NCBI RefSeq assembly: GCF_011050055.1
Contig: NZ_DRGM01000054.1
Location: 1 to 44,819, forward strand
DNA: 44,819 nt
DNA from: Pseudoalteromonas prydzensis
Lineage (GTDB): Bacteria; Pseudomonadota; Gammaproteobacteria; Enterobacterales; Alteromonadaceae
Reading direction: 5' to 3'
The notes below the pieces were generated by a model. That model saw only the letters and a program-made list of their open reading frames with translations. It made no database searches and was not told the DNA's origin. Every line of letters starts with the position of its first letter. Within the stretch, counting starts at the first letter, position 1. Positions 33,395 to 41,858 of the stretch are shown in pieces. The position numbers were made by a program, and so were the translations under genes.

Positions 33395-33583
33395 CGCCAG
33401 GCTAAACTATTTCTATGGCGAAGCCATGTAGACCTCACAAAAATGCCTGACTTACCTCCTGGTCAACTAGGTCGTAACCAAGCGAAGCGCATCATAAATT
33501 ATTTTTGCACAGAACCGCGCAAAGCGCCCCTGATAAACCTTTATAAAACTAATGTGGGCACTAAGTGGACAAGTGCAATAGAA

Positions 33584-33621
33584 ATAAAAAAGCCAGTTAA
33601 AGCATAATTCTCTAACTGGCT
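33584..33621 (-). terminator. ssrA: ssrA terminator supplied by the prophage end
   Basis: 9-bp stem AGCCAGTTA / TAACTGGCT (33591-33599 and 33613-33621) followed, on the minus strand, by a run of T. It stands 20 nt beyond the tmRNA 3' end and belongs to phage DNA, so the prophage replaces the terminator it displaced. Confidence 0.72.
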
Positions 33622-33640
33622 GTTTTGTATCACTTTAAAG

Positions 33641-33684
33641 TGGTGGAGCTGGGGGGATTTGAACCCCCGTCCGAAAAGCCTCGA
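33641..33684. repeat. Right attachment repeat (3' end of intact ssrA)
   Basis: The 44-bp copy that forms the functional 3' end of ssrA, identical to 21037-21080. It contains the T-arm and acceptor strand of the tRNA-like domain, the usual target of ssrA-specific integrases. Confidence 0.9.
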
Positions 33685-33997
33685 CCGTCGGTACTACATG
33701 TTTAGTATCGTCTTTTAATTAACCTTTAAATCTCGGACGAACACGATAGATAAAGGCGAGGCTGCTTGGTTTTAGCGCTTCAACCCCAGCCAGGGTTTCC
33801 GTCGCGATCAGGTGTTAGGGTGACACTCCAAAATCCAGTCCACAAGAATACATGGAAGGAGCGCTAGCTAGCCTAAGCTGCTAGAGAGTAGTTATCGTCG
33901 TTTGCGATTACTTTAAGTTGCGGCTTTTTAACGAGGCAAACCGCACCTCGACATGCACCTTGGGCTTCTTGAATTCCGTCGAATCCTAATCAGCCCC
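33641..33997 (-). ncRNA. ssrA: tmRNA
   Basis: 357 nt on the minus strand. The 5' end GGGGCTGATTAGGATTCGAC and the 3' end with CAAATCCCCCCAGCTCCACCA-type acceptor form the tRNA-Ala-like part. The resume reading frame gives the tag ANDDNYSLAA and then TAG (GCAAACGACGATAACTAC...), very like the E. coli ANDENYALAA. The RNA rescues stalled ribosomes and marks the nascent chain for proteolysis. The last 44 nt were restored by phage integration and so are identical to the displaced copy. Confidence 0.97.
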
Positions 33998-34029
33998 TGA
34001 ATTAGTAAACTCATTCAGAGCGTATAGCC

Positions 34030-34059
34030 AGTATAACTGAGTAAAGCGCTGATACTCAA
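34030..34059 (-). promoter_or_regulatory. ssrA promoter
   Basis: On the minus strand, TTGAGT, an 18-bp spacer and TATACT, placed 33 nt before the tmRNA 5' end. The extra transcript would be removed during 5' processing. Confidence 0.55.
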
Positions 34060-34137
34060 GCTCCTTCTGCCCTTTATTTTATAATAGTCGGTTAACTGGC
34101 TACTTATCAAACAATCGTATTTTTTGTAACCTTACTA

Positions 34138-34806
34138 TTACTCTGTTTCTTCGTCTGTTGTAGGGGTTTGTGTTTCTTCTGCTAATGGCCAGCCACCCAG
34201 TTGCTGCCAACGATTCACGATTAAACAATATAATTCTGCCGTGCGTTCGGTATCATACAATGCTGAATGCGCTTGTTTGTTGTCAAATTCAATCCCCGCT
34301 GCACGACATGCTTTCGCCAGCACGGTTTGGCCAAGTGCCAACCCCGCCAAAGAAGTGGTATCAAAACTCACAAAAGGATGAAATGGGGTGCGCTTGATAT
34401 TATTACGCTCGATGGCGGCATTTAAAAAACCATGATCGAATGCCGCATTATGAGCAACAACCACTGAACGCTGACAACCCGCCGCTTTTTGCGCCTTACG
34501 CACTACTTTGCAAATTTCTTTGATCGCTTCATCTTCAGACACCGCACCACGTAATGGCGAGAAAGGATCTATGCCATTAAAATCAATGGCTGCTTGCTCA
34601 ATGTTTGCGCCCTCAAATGGCTCAACATGAAAGTGCACAGTATGATCAATACTGAGTAGGCCTTCATCATCCATTTTTAATACTGACACCGCAATTTCTA
34701 ACAGCGCGTCGGTTGCTTTATTAAAGCCCGCCGTTTCAACGTCAATAACCACCGGAAAAAAGCCACGAAAGCGTTTTGCGAAAAGAGTTTGTTCAGTATT
34801 TGCCAT
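34138..34806 (-). CDS. rnt: Ribonuclease T
   Basis: 222 residues of a DEDDh 3'-5' exonuclease: [20 protein letters not shown] carries the first acidic pair, [18 protein letters not shown] the second Asp, and [16 protein letters not shown] the His/Asp end. RNase T trims the 3' ends of tRNA and other stable RNAs. The length is near the E. coli enzyme (215). Its place beside motY is a known arrangement in Vibrio and relatives. The last ~15 residues are an acidic tail. Confidence 0.96.
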   Translation of the reverse strand: MANTEQTLFAKRFRGFFPVVIDVETAGFNKATDALLEIAVSVLKMDDEGLLSIDHTVHFHVEPFEGANIEQAAIDFNGIDPFSPLRGAVSEDEAIKEICKVVRKAQKAAGCQRSVVVAHNAAFDHGFLNAAIERNNIKRTPFHPFVSFDTTSLAGLALGQTVLAKACRAAGIEFDNKQAHSALYDTERTAELYCLIVNRWQQLGGWPLAEETQTPTTDEETE

Positions 34807-35026
34807 AGTATTCTAGGTTTGTCAGTATCAGCTGGTTATTATGACAAAATTGATGCCCTCTAGGCTAGGGGCTTTCAAGATTAATTATTTTATAAATTGT
34901 AGGCATATAAATTGCTTTAATCTAAATTAGCGTCACAATTGCAGTTACTGAGCGTTTTTAATGCTTAGCTCGCCAATTAATTGGCTCTGCTTAGTTTGAT
35001 TAAAGTAAACCCTGTTGGAGAGTTCC

Positions 35027-35905
35027 GTGGTGAAGTTGTCATTGTTATCTATAAGCCTCACAGCAATTGGTCTATTACCCTATAGCGCCACTGCCGCAAT
35101 GCGCCAATACACTGCAACAGCAGATACCTCACAGTGGCAAGTGGTAACAACAACTCGCTTACAATGTCAGTTAAATCATGAAGTTCCATATTATGGCGAA
35201 GCTATTTTTAGTGCCACAGCCAGTAAAAACAAAAACGTGCTGTTTAATTTAGATATGGTTGTACGCCCTGACAATTACAGTATTGCAGGCTTAAAAGCCG
35301 TGCCACCACCTTGGCGGGCGGGTTTGCCTGCACGCGATATTGCCAATATGAAGTTACTCCGCAAGTTTGACGGTGAACTCGGCAATAACACCGCATGGGA
35401 AATGTTAACCGAGCTTGAAAAAGGCTATCAACCTACGTTTTATTACCAAGACTGGCAAAATAGTGCCGATAAAATTGCCGTGGGCTTATCAAGTATTAAT
35501 TTTAAACAAGCCTATTGGGCATTTTTACAATGTCGCGACGCATTATTGCCATACAGCTTTGAAGATATATCGTTCACTGTGATGAATTACCAACCAAACA
35601 CCAGTAAGCTGACCAAGTCATCGCAGCAACGCTTAGATAAAATTGCTGAGTATTTAAAATACGATACCAGTATTACGGCTATTTCAATTGCCTCGTATAC
35701 AGATAGCTACGGCGGACGTTGGAATAACTTAGAGTTATCAAAAAAACGTGCGCAAGCAATTAAAGAATATATGGTGAGCTTGGGGATTGATGAGAGCAAA
35801 GTTGAAACCGAAGGGTTTGGTGAGAAACGCCATATAGCAACTAACGACAATATATTAGGCCGCGATAAAAACCGCCGCTTAGTGATCCAGATAGAAAAAA
35901 TGTAG
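35027..35905 (+). CDS. motY: Sodium-type flagellar protein MotY
   Basis: 292 residues from the GTG at 35027, chosen because TTGGAGAG lies 7 nt upstream; a GTG at 35030 is also possible. Signal peptide to about AATA(A). The N-terminal domain (MRQYTATADTSQWQV...) is typical of MotY, and the C-terminal half is OmpA-like and binds peptidoglycan (FTVMNYQPNTSKLTKSSQQR, YTDSYGGRWNNLELSKKRAQ, VETEGFGEKRHIATND, GRDKNRRLVI). MotY forms the T-ring with MotX and holds the PomAB stator in polar, Na+-driven flagella. Divergent from rnt. Confidence 0.95.
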   Translation: MVKLSLLSISLTAIGLLPYSATAAMRQYTATADTSQWQVVTTTRLQCQLNHEVPYYGEAIFSATASKNKNVLFNLDMVVRPDNYSIAGLKAVPPPWRAGLPARDIANMKLLRKFDGELGNNTAWEMLTELEKGYQPTFYYQDWQNSADKIAVGLSSINFKQAYWAFLQCRDALLPYSFEDISFTVMNYQPNTSKLTKSSQQRLDKIAEYLKYDTSITAISIASYTDSYGGRWNNLELSKKRAQAIKEYMVSLGIDESKVETEGFGEKRHIATNDNILGRDKNRRLVIQIEKM

Positions 35906-35928
35906 CCAGTACTTGCTAGCTACATTTT
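35897..35928. terminator. Bidirectional terminator between motY and the exporter gene
   Basis: 10-bp stem AAAATGTAGC / GCTACATTTT with a 12-nt loop; it includes the motY stop codon and lies just before the end of the convergent exporter gene. Confidence 0.65.
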
Positions 35929-35935
35929 ACCAATA

Positions 35936-36838
35936 TTAAGGGTTAAGTTTAGTAAACTTAGCCTTTTTCTTTAACCAACCATCACCAAACTGAAATACCG
36001 CTAAACTCAGTAAGATAATACCAGCCCCTATAAACAATTGCTGATCTACGGCTTCATTATTTAGCCATGCGCCTAAACCTAGCGCAAAACTTGGGGTGAT
36101 CAAGGTCGTCAAAGCGACCGTACTTGCCGGTAATTTTTGTAACACATGAAAATAAGCCAATGCACCCACGAGTGAACCAAATACCCCTAAATAGCCAATT
36201 GACCATAACGATTTTGCACTCCAGGCACTGCTGTTAAGCTCACCATCAACCAGCCACCAAGTAATAAAAAACAACGGAGTCACAAATACTAATGCACCGA
36301 ATGTGGTTGCCATTGGATGAATAGCAATTTTTACTCGCTTGATCATTACGCCACTTAAACTAAAAAAGCACACGGCCATAAATACGTAGGCTAAGCCTTG
36401 TATCTGCATTAATGAGCCTTGCATGTGTTTTTCACTTACCAAGAATAGCCCCAATAATGCAAACGCTAACGCAATTAGTTTAACGACGCTGAATTTTGGC
36501 TCGTTGAGTAGTCGCTGTGCTAATAGACCAGATAAAATAGGCGCTAAGCCAAACATCAAAGAAATAAGCCCTGAAGGGACCGTTTTAGCAGCCATGTAAC
36601 TCAATAACATGCCACCATAAATGCCGATGCTCGAGTAGCCATACAAAAAGCACGCGCGACGATGCCAAGGAACGCGAATATTAGCAATTGCTACAACCAA
36701 GGCAGCCAGCACTAAACCTATCGACATACGTAATAACACTGCGAGCGTTGGCGAGACCGACTCACTACTCCAGACAATGCCCAATGGGGTGGTTGACCAA
36801 ATTAAAACCATTAAAAAATACGATGCTTTAACGCTCAC
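35936..36838 (-). CDS. DMT-superfamily (EamA) transporter
   Basis: 300 residues, ten predicted membrane helices in two EamA repeats. The first begins FLMVLIWSTTPLGIVWSSES and includes LLSYMAAKTVPSGLISLMFG and LAPILSGLLAQRLL; the second includes LSGVMIKR and LPASTVALTTLITPSFALGL. Members export amino acids or other metabolites; the substrate cannot be told. Cytoplasmic basic tail KKKAKFTK. Convergent with motY. Confidence 0.88.
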   Translation of the reverse strand: MSVKASYFLMVLIWSTTPLGIVWSSESVSPTLAVLLRMSIGLVLAALVVAIANIRVPWHRRACFLYGYSSIGIYGGMLLSYMAAKTVPSGLISLMFGLAPILSGLLAQRLLNEPKFSVVKLIALAFALLGLFLVSEKHMQGSLMQIQGLAYVFMAVCFFSLSGVMIKRVKIAIHPMATTFGALVFVTPLFFITWWLVDGELNSSAWSAKSLWSIGYLGVFGSLVGALAYFHVLQKLPASTVALTTLITPSFALGLGAWLNNEAVDQQLFIGAGIILLSLAVFQFGDGWLKKKAKFTKLNP

Positions 36839-37223
36839 ACGCTTATTCCTTTAGCAAGGCGGCGATAACAAAGAGGAAGGAGTACAACACTAACCGCTTT
36901 GAAATCGCGGTTAGTAAAAACAACTTAACCGCAGCGCAGCAATGGACGCACAACTGATAGATTCAGCCATGGGCGCATTGTTAGGGCTCGGTTTATGTGT
37001 TGCATATAAATAGAATTTTTAATAATAAAGTGAAGTTATAGAAATAGCAGACCTGCACAATAAGTCAACACATTGAATGATTTTTATAGTAAAAACAGCC
37101 TTCACTAGCTTAGCTTGTAAATCATAAGTTACATTTATTTTCTTTGATTTATAACAAAACTATTTAAGTTTGTGCCAACTAGTTATATCTTGCCTGCCTC
37201 TCACGAAGTTTTAGGGGCAAAAA
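36839..37223 (+). other. Intergenic region upstream of tyrP
   Basis: A 385-nt gene-free stretch between divergent genes. It holds one clean hairpin (ACTAACCGC at 36889-36897 against GCGGTTAGT at 36907-36915, no T-run) and the TyrR-box-like site at 37116. I see no leader peptide. Confidence 0.5.
37116..37133 (+). promoter_or_regulatory. TyrR box candidate upstream of tyrP
   Basis: TGTAAATCATAAGTTACA matches the TyrR operator TGTAAA-N6-TTTACA with one mismatch. It lies about 90 nt before the tyrP start. In E. coli, tyrP is controlled by TyrR through such boxes, so regulation by aromatic amino acids is likely. Confidence 0.65.
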
Positions 37224-38426
37224 GTGCTTAAAAATAAAACAATCGGCAGCATGTTAATTGTTGCAGGTACTACTATCGGCGCAGGGATGCTAGCACTACC
37301 AATCGCATCTGCTGGGCTGGGTTTTACAACCGCATTAGCGTTAATTATTTCAACATGGGCGTTAATGACTTATACCGCGTTATTAATGCTTGAACTACAT
37401 CAACATGCTGATCGCGATGCCACGCTAAATACGCTAGCAAAATCATGGCTCGGTAAGCGTGGCCAATATCTGGCTAACTTTTCAGTGATGTTTTTATTCT
37501 ATGCGCTTTGTGCGGCATATATTGCAGGCGGTGGTGCGCAGCTACAAGAAAAAATAAACACTGGTTTTAACCTCACTATTGCCCCGCAAGTCGGTTCGCT
37601 CATTTTAGCTATCGTAATAGGCACCGTTGTTACTTTAGGCACCAGTAAGGTCGATAAGCTAAATCGGGTGCTATTTAGCGTCAAGATTGTGGTATTAGCG
37701 AGTTTATTTTATATGCTAACCCCGTATGTTCACGGCCAACATTTACTCGAAATGCCGATTGAACAAGGGCTTATTTTATCAGCTATTCCAGTGGTATTTA
37801 CCTCGTTTGGTTTTCATGGCTCAATTCCGTCCATCGTTAAGTATGTGGGCCTTGATATTAAAACCTTACGCCGTGTGATGATCACCGGTGCCGCCCTGCC
37901 CTTAGTGATTTATATTTTTTGGCAATTAATTAGCCAAGGTATGATGAGCCAAGCAGAGCTACTGACAAGTACCGGCTTACCAGGTTTTGTAGCAAGCATT
38001 GCCAATATTGCAAACAACTCAGCGGTCGCCACGGCGGTTAACCTATTTGCAGATTTAGCGCTAGCGACATCATTTCTAGGTGTCAGCTTAGGTTTGTTTG
38101 ATTTTTTTGCTGATGCGTTTAAAAAAGGCGATGGCAATAAAGATAGGATCAAAACTGCGCTGATCACTTTTATTCCACCATTAGGGTTTGCGCTATTTTA
38201 CCCACAAGGCTTTATTATGGCTTTAGGTTATGCGGCTATCGCTTTAGTGATACTGGCTGTATTTTTACCCGTCGCGATGGTTTATAAGCAACGTGGCAGC
38301 AGTGATAAAAACGGCTATGCTGTGCGCGGAGGCAATATTGGCTTAGCGGTTGCCGCACTTTGTGGCGTGCTTATTATCGGCGCTCAGGGGCTACAAATGG
38401 CCGGTTTGATCCCCGCGATTGGTTAG
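37224..38426 (+). CDS. tyrP: Aromatic amino acid (tyrosine) transporter, HAAAP family
   Basis: 400 residues, 11 membrane helices, close in sequence and length to E. coli TyrP: GSMLIVAGTTIGAGMLALPI, MTYTALLMLELHQH, GLILSAIPVVFTSFGFHGSI, LFADLALATSFLGVSLGLFD, ALFYPQGFIMALGYAAIAL. It brings tyrosine (or another aromatic amino acid) in with protons. GTG start behind TAGGGG. Likely monocistronic, ending in its own terminator. It stands near pheA and tyrA, genes of the same metabolism. Confidence 0.93.
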   Translation: MLKNKTIGSMLIVAGTTIGAGMLALPIASAGLGFTTALALIISTWALMTYTALLMLELHQHADRDATLNTLAKSWLGKRGQYLANFSVMFLFYALCAAYIAGGGAQLQEKINTGFNLTIAPQVGSLILAIVIGTVVTLGTSKVDKLNRVLFSVKIVVLASLFYMLTPYVHGQHLLEMPIEQGLILSAIPVVFTSFGFHGSIPSIVKYVGLDIKTLRRVMITGAALPLVIYIFWQLISQGMMSQAELLTSTGLPGFVASIANIANNSAVATAVNLFADLALATSFLGVSLGLFDFFADAFKKGDGNKDRIKTALITFIPPLGFALFYPQGFIMALGYAAIALVILAVFLPVAMVYKQRGSSDKNGYAVRGGNIGLAVAALCGVLIIGAQGLQMAGLIPAIG

Positions 38427-38434
38427 TGACACAA

Positions 38435-38458
38435 CAAAGGCACCTAAGGGTGCCTTTG
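38435..38458. terminator. Bidirectional terminator after tyrP
   Basis: 10-bp stem CAAAGGCACC / GGTGCCTTTG around TAAG, between the convergent tyrP and GGDEF/EAL genes. Confidence 0.8.
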
Positions 38459-38489
38459 CTATTGCTACAAGATACGCACTAAAGCTAGA

Positions 38490-41400
38490 TTATGAATAGG
38501 ATTTAGCCCGATCATTGAGCTTTTCAAACAAGTTTGATAATTCGCTCTCTGCGATCGGCGCACTATAATAATAGCCTTGTACGATAAAGCAGTTATTGTT
38601 TTGTAAAAACTCCACTTGCTCTATGGTCTCAACGCCTTCCGCTACCACATTTAATTTTAGCTTTTGTGCCATCGCTATAATTGCAGCAGTGATCTCCATG
38701 TCATTTTGATCATCAGGTATGTCTTTAACAAACGAGCGATCAACTTTTAAAATATCAACAGGAAAACGTTTTAAGTAACTCAATGACGAATAACCGGTAC
38801 CAAAATCATCGATAGAGATTGATACGCCAAGTGCTTTGAGCTGATGCAACTGTGAAATAGCCGCTTCTACATTGCCCATTAGCATGCTTTCGGTTAATTC
38901 AAGATGCAAGCGCTTGGCTGGCACCTTGGTTTTCTTAATGATCGATGCTAATAACGGCACTAACTTGGCATCTTTAAACTGTCGTGCTGAAAGGTTAATA
39001 GAAATATTATTCTCTCGCCCTTGCACGGCTAATCGAGCGGCAAACTCACAGGCCTCTTGCAATACCCAAGCACCTAATTCAACAATTAAACCGGTCGCTT
39101 CAGCTATTGGAATAAACTTGGTAGGGGGGATCATCCCTTCGCTCGGATGAAACCAGCGGATCAAGGCTTCATAGCCCACTACATGCTGAGTGCGGCTATC
39201 TACTTGCGGTTGATAGTAAATAACAAATTGCTTTGCTTTAATTGCGACACGTAGTTCATTTTCAATAAACAACCGTTCATTCGCAGCGGCATTGAGTTCT
39301 TGGCTATAAAAGTGATAGGTATTACGTCCTTTTGCTTTTGCCTCATACATTGCTAAATCAGCATGTTTTAGCAGCTGATCTTCTTCTTTGCTATCGTATG
39401 GTGCCATCGTAATACCAATACTGGCACTGATAATTACCTCGTTATTACCAAGCATTATTGGCGCATTCAAAGTTTGTTGAATGGTATTCGCCACATCCAT
39501 TGCGTGCTCTTGGCGTTCAATCCCACTGAGCAACACGGCAAATTCATCGCCACCTAAACGAGCAATGGTATCTTCTGCGCGAAGTCGTTTTTTCAATCGA
39601 TTCGCCACTTCAACCAATAACTGATCGCCGGCGTCATGACCGAGTGTATCGTTAATACGTTTAAACTCGTCCAAGTCAAAATAAAATAAGGCAAACGCAT
39701 AATGACCACGCTCCGCAAGCGCCATGGATTTGCGTAATTGCATTCTAAAGAAGGTACGATTAGCAAGCCCAGTTAAGGTATCAAAATAGGCTAATTGCTC
39801 CATCTTGCGTTGGCTTTCTTTAACAAACGAAATATCTTGGGCGGAAGCAACATAACTGGTAATGCTGCCACCGTCTTCGCGAATTGGCGAGATACTCAGC
39901 GACACCCAGATTGGTTTTTTATCTAAACCTTGGATCAAGGTATCGCCGCGCCAATAATTTCGGCTACGTAAATCAATATCGATGTCATCAACTAATATCG
40001 CCATTTCGATGGCGATAATGCTTAATAATGGCGACTGCATAAAATGGTTTTCATCAAACCCAGTCATTTCTAACATTTTTGGATTGACGTATTCAATCAC
40101 AAAATGTTGATCGGTTATCACCACCCCAGTACCAGAGAAAGCCACCGCTTTTGATAATCGATTTGCGGCTTTTTCAGCAATTTCTTTTTCAGTAATACGC
40201 TGATTTAAACCATCGATAAGCTTGCGAATTTCAATCGCCATATCGCGAAAAGAGCCATTTAAAGTGCCAATTTCGTCTTTATTTTCTTTTGGGAACTCAA
40301 TTTGTAAGTGCCCTTTGCCAAAGCTAGTTACGGCATGTACTAGCGAATGAATTCGACGTAGCACCAGTTGGTACAATGCTTGATGTAACAACAGCGCCAC
40401 CAAAATAGCGTATAAAATAAACAGCCCAAAAAACTTCACTTTTAGCTCTTCAAGCGCAGAAAGTGCCGATGAGCGTTTTTTATAAATACCAATATACCAA
40501 TCTAAATGTGCAACTTTGCGAATATTTATAATGTGGGTTTCACCATCTTGCACAAAGGAGTCTGCGTATTCTGGTAAATGCATTTTGATAGTTTGATTGA
40601 TCAGCTGTTGTAGATCGTCATTGATAAAATCATGGCTGCGCAGTGGTTTATTTGCTTGGCCGTATACTTCGTACAAATTTTTACTCAAATTTGGATGAGC
40701 AAGTAATTGCCCTTGGCTATCAAAAACGAATAAATGCTGTTCATTATCGCCTATTGGCAATTGCGAAATCAGTGAATCCAGCGCTAAATCACTACCTGTA
40801 ACCCCTAAAAATTCATTTTCAAGATAAATCGGCACAAGCACACTGACCAACCATTTATGCCAAATTTTATCGTAATAAACTTTAGACCACACTGCTGAAC
40901 GGGAAGGATTGAGTGCTTCTTGCGCATAATTAAAACTTTGGTTATCAAAAAACTGATGGGAACCCGCAACATTCAAAGCCCAATTAGGAGGCGCAATGCG
41001 AATAAAATTATCTTTGGTAATTAAATAAAAGTTAAAGAAATCTTGGATCAAAGTAGGTGCGACTATTTTCCATAGCGATTCAGAATCATTAATGAGTTTT
41101 TTATAAAAAGGTGAATATTTATCTTGTGGCATAAAAGCCGCTGATAAACCGTCTTCAGAGGCACTGCGAATACTGCCGTCAGGATCAAAACTCAGCTGCG
41201 CACTCTGATTACTCATCAATTGCGATGAGTTATAAAATAGCTGACTAGAGACAACATTATTGGCCTGCTCAGCAATATTAATTTTTGTTTTCACTAAATT
41301 ATTAAATTGGCGGATCAAACGCTCACTGGAATGTTTGAGCATTTCATGCTCTTCAAATACCAGCTGCTTTTCTTCTGATTTGAGCATTAACACCGCAGCG

Positions 41401-41498
41401 CAAATCCCAGCAATTAAACAGATCGCTGAAATTAACAATGAGAGTTTCATACTTAACGAATTTACACCAAAACGTGATGGTGGGCGTCTATACACCAC
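38490..41498 (-). CDS. Membrane sensor with HAMP, PAS, GGDEF and EAL domains
   Basis: 1002 residues from a GTG at 41498 (M17 is an alternative start). Order: membrane helix (~18-40), a large periplasmic sensor of dCache type (~45-340, with SVLVPIYLENEFLGVTGSDL), second helix (~350-372), HAMP (~375-430), PAS (~455-565), GGDEF (~575-735) and EAL (~750-990). The cyclase site is intact (ARLGGDEFAVLL) with the inhibitory I-site RAED five residues before it. The phosphodiesterase also looks intact (YEALIRW, DDFGTGYSSLSYLKRFPVD, VDRSFVKDI, VAEGVE). So it may both make and break c-di-GMP, steered by an extracytoplasmic ligand. Single gene. Confidence 0.94.
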   Translation of the reverse strand: MVYRRPPSRFGVNSLSMKLSLLISAICLIAGICAAVLMLKSEEKQLVFEEHEMLKHSSERLIRQFNNLVKTKINIAEQANNVVSSQLFYNSSQLMSNQSAQLSFDPDGSIRSASEDGLSAAFMPQDKYSPFYKKLINDSESLWKIVAPTLIQDFFNFYLITKDNFIRIAPPNWALNVAGSHQFFDNQSFNYAQEALNPSRSAVWSKVYYDKIWHKWLVSVLVPIYLENEFLGVTGSDLALDSLISQLPIGDNEQHLFVFDSQGQLLAHPNLSKNLYEVYGQANKPLRSHDFINDDLQQLINQTIKMHLPEYADSFVQDGETHIINIRKVAHLDWYIGIYKKRSSALSALEELKVKFFGLFILYAILVALLLHQALYQLVLRRIHSLVHAVTSFGKGHLQIEFPKENKDEIGTLNGSFRDMAIEIRKLIDGLNQRITEKEIAEKAANRLSKAVAFSGTGVVITDQHFVIEYVNPKMLEMTGFDENHFMQSPLLSIIAIEMAILVDDIDIDLRSRNYWRGDTLIQGLDKKPIWVSLSISPIREDGGSITSYVASAQDISFVKESQRKMEQLAYFDTLTGLANRTFFRMQLRKSMALAERGHYAFALFYFDLDEFKRINDTLGHDAGDQLLVEVANRLKKRLRAEDTIARLGGDEFAVLLSGIERQEHAMDVANTIQQTLNAPIMLGNNEVIISASIGITMAPYDSKEEDQLLKHADLAMYEAKAKGRNTYHFYSQELNAAANERLFIENELRVAIKAKQFVIYYQPQVDSRTQHVVGYEALIRWFHPSEGMIPPTKFIPIAEATGLIVELGAWVLQEACEFAARLAVQGRENNISINLSARQFKDAKLVPLLASIIKKTKVPAKRLHLELTESMLMGNVEAAISQLHQLKALGVSISIDDFGTGYSSLSYLKRFPVDILKVDRSFVKDIPDDQNDMEITAAIIAMAQKLKLNVVAEGVETIEQVEFLQNNNCFIVQGYYYSAPIAESELSNLFEKLNDRAKSYS

Positions 41499-41655
41499 AG
41501 GACAACCTTATTTTTAATAATTATTTTTATTTAAATTCACCTAAATAAATATACCAGATCCCTATTTAGATTTATAAATTTTTCGTTAATATTACTGAAA
41601 AAAACCAATATCGAAAATAAACTATCCTTTCATGGAGATAAAACCCGCTAGAGTG

Positions 41656-41684
41656 TTGACTTTATAGCCTACTCTCCATACATT
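41656..41684 (+). promoter_or_regulatory. pheA operon promoter
   Basis: TTGACT, exact 17-bp spacer, TACATT. The leader peptide ATG follows 7 nt after the -10, so the transcript would start at or just before the leader frame; position of +1 is therefore uncertain. Confidence 0.55.
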
Positions 41685-41690
41685 AAGCTT

Positions 41691-41744
41691 ATGAATATAA
41701 AATTTTCGCAATTACATTTTTCGTTTTTTAGCTTCTTTAGATAG
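41691..41744 (+). CDS. pheL: pheA leader peptide
   Basis: A 17-residue frame MNIKFSQLHFSFFSFFR with six Phe, four of them in two pairs near the end. A Phe-rich peptide followed by a terminator and then pheA is the classic attenuator layout: when charged tRNA-Phe is short, ribosomes stall in the Phe run and the antiterminator forms. Too short for routine gene calling. The ribosome site before it is weak (TTAAGC). Confidence 0.87.
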   Translation: MNIKFSQLHFSFFSFFR

Positions 41745-41747
41745 GAG

Positions 41748-41812
41748 AGGCTTAACTGTTTGCGAGATTAAATCAACCGAATAGCAAAGCCTCCCAACTG
41801 GGAGGCTTTTTT
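41748..41812 (+). promoter_or_regulatory. pheA transcription attenuator
   Basis: Terminator stem AAAGCCTCCC / GGGAGGCTTT (41786-41795, 41800-41809, loop AACT) with a T-run to 41812. Upstream AGGCTT (41748-41753), just after the leader stop, can pair with AAGCCT (41787-41792) in the 5' arm of the terminator and so prevent it. Confidence 0.85.
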
Positions 41813-41858
41813 GTTTTTATTACCCAAAAGGTAATTTTTTGGAATGAGGAACCCAAAA

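Larger units (their letters stand above)
21037..33684. mobile_element. Filamentous (Inoviridae-type) prophage integrated in ssrA
   Basis: About 12.6 kb between 44-bp identical repeats. Order: cargo pair, integrase and repressor (both leftward), then rightward a regulator, HUH replication protein, small proteins, ssDNA-binding protein, major coat protein, terminator, adsorption protein, pVI-like minor coat, two Zot-like ATPases, secretin, origin/packaging region, small acidic protein. All expected filamentous-phage modules are present without visible breaks, so the phage may be active. Integration uses a tyrosine recombinase rather than the host XerCD route used by CTX-type phages. Confidence 0.9.
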
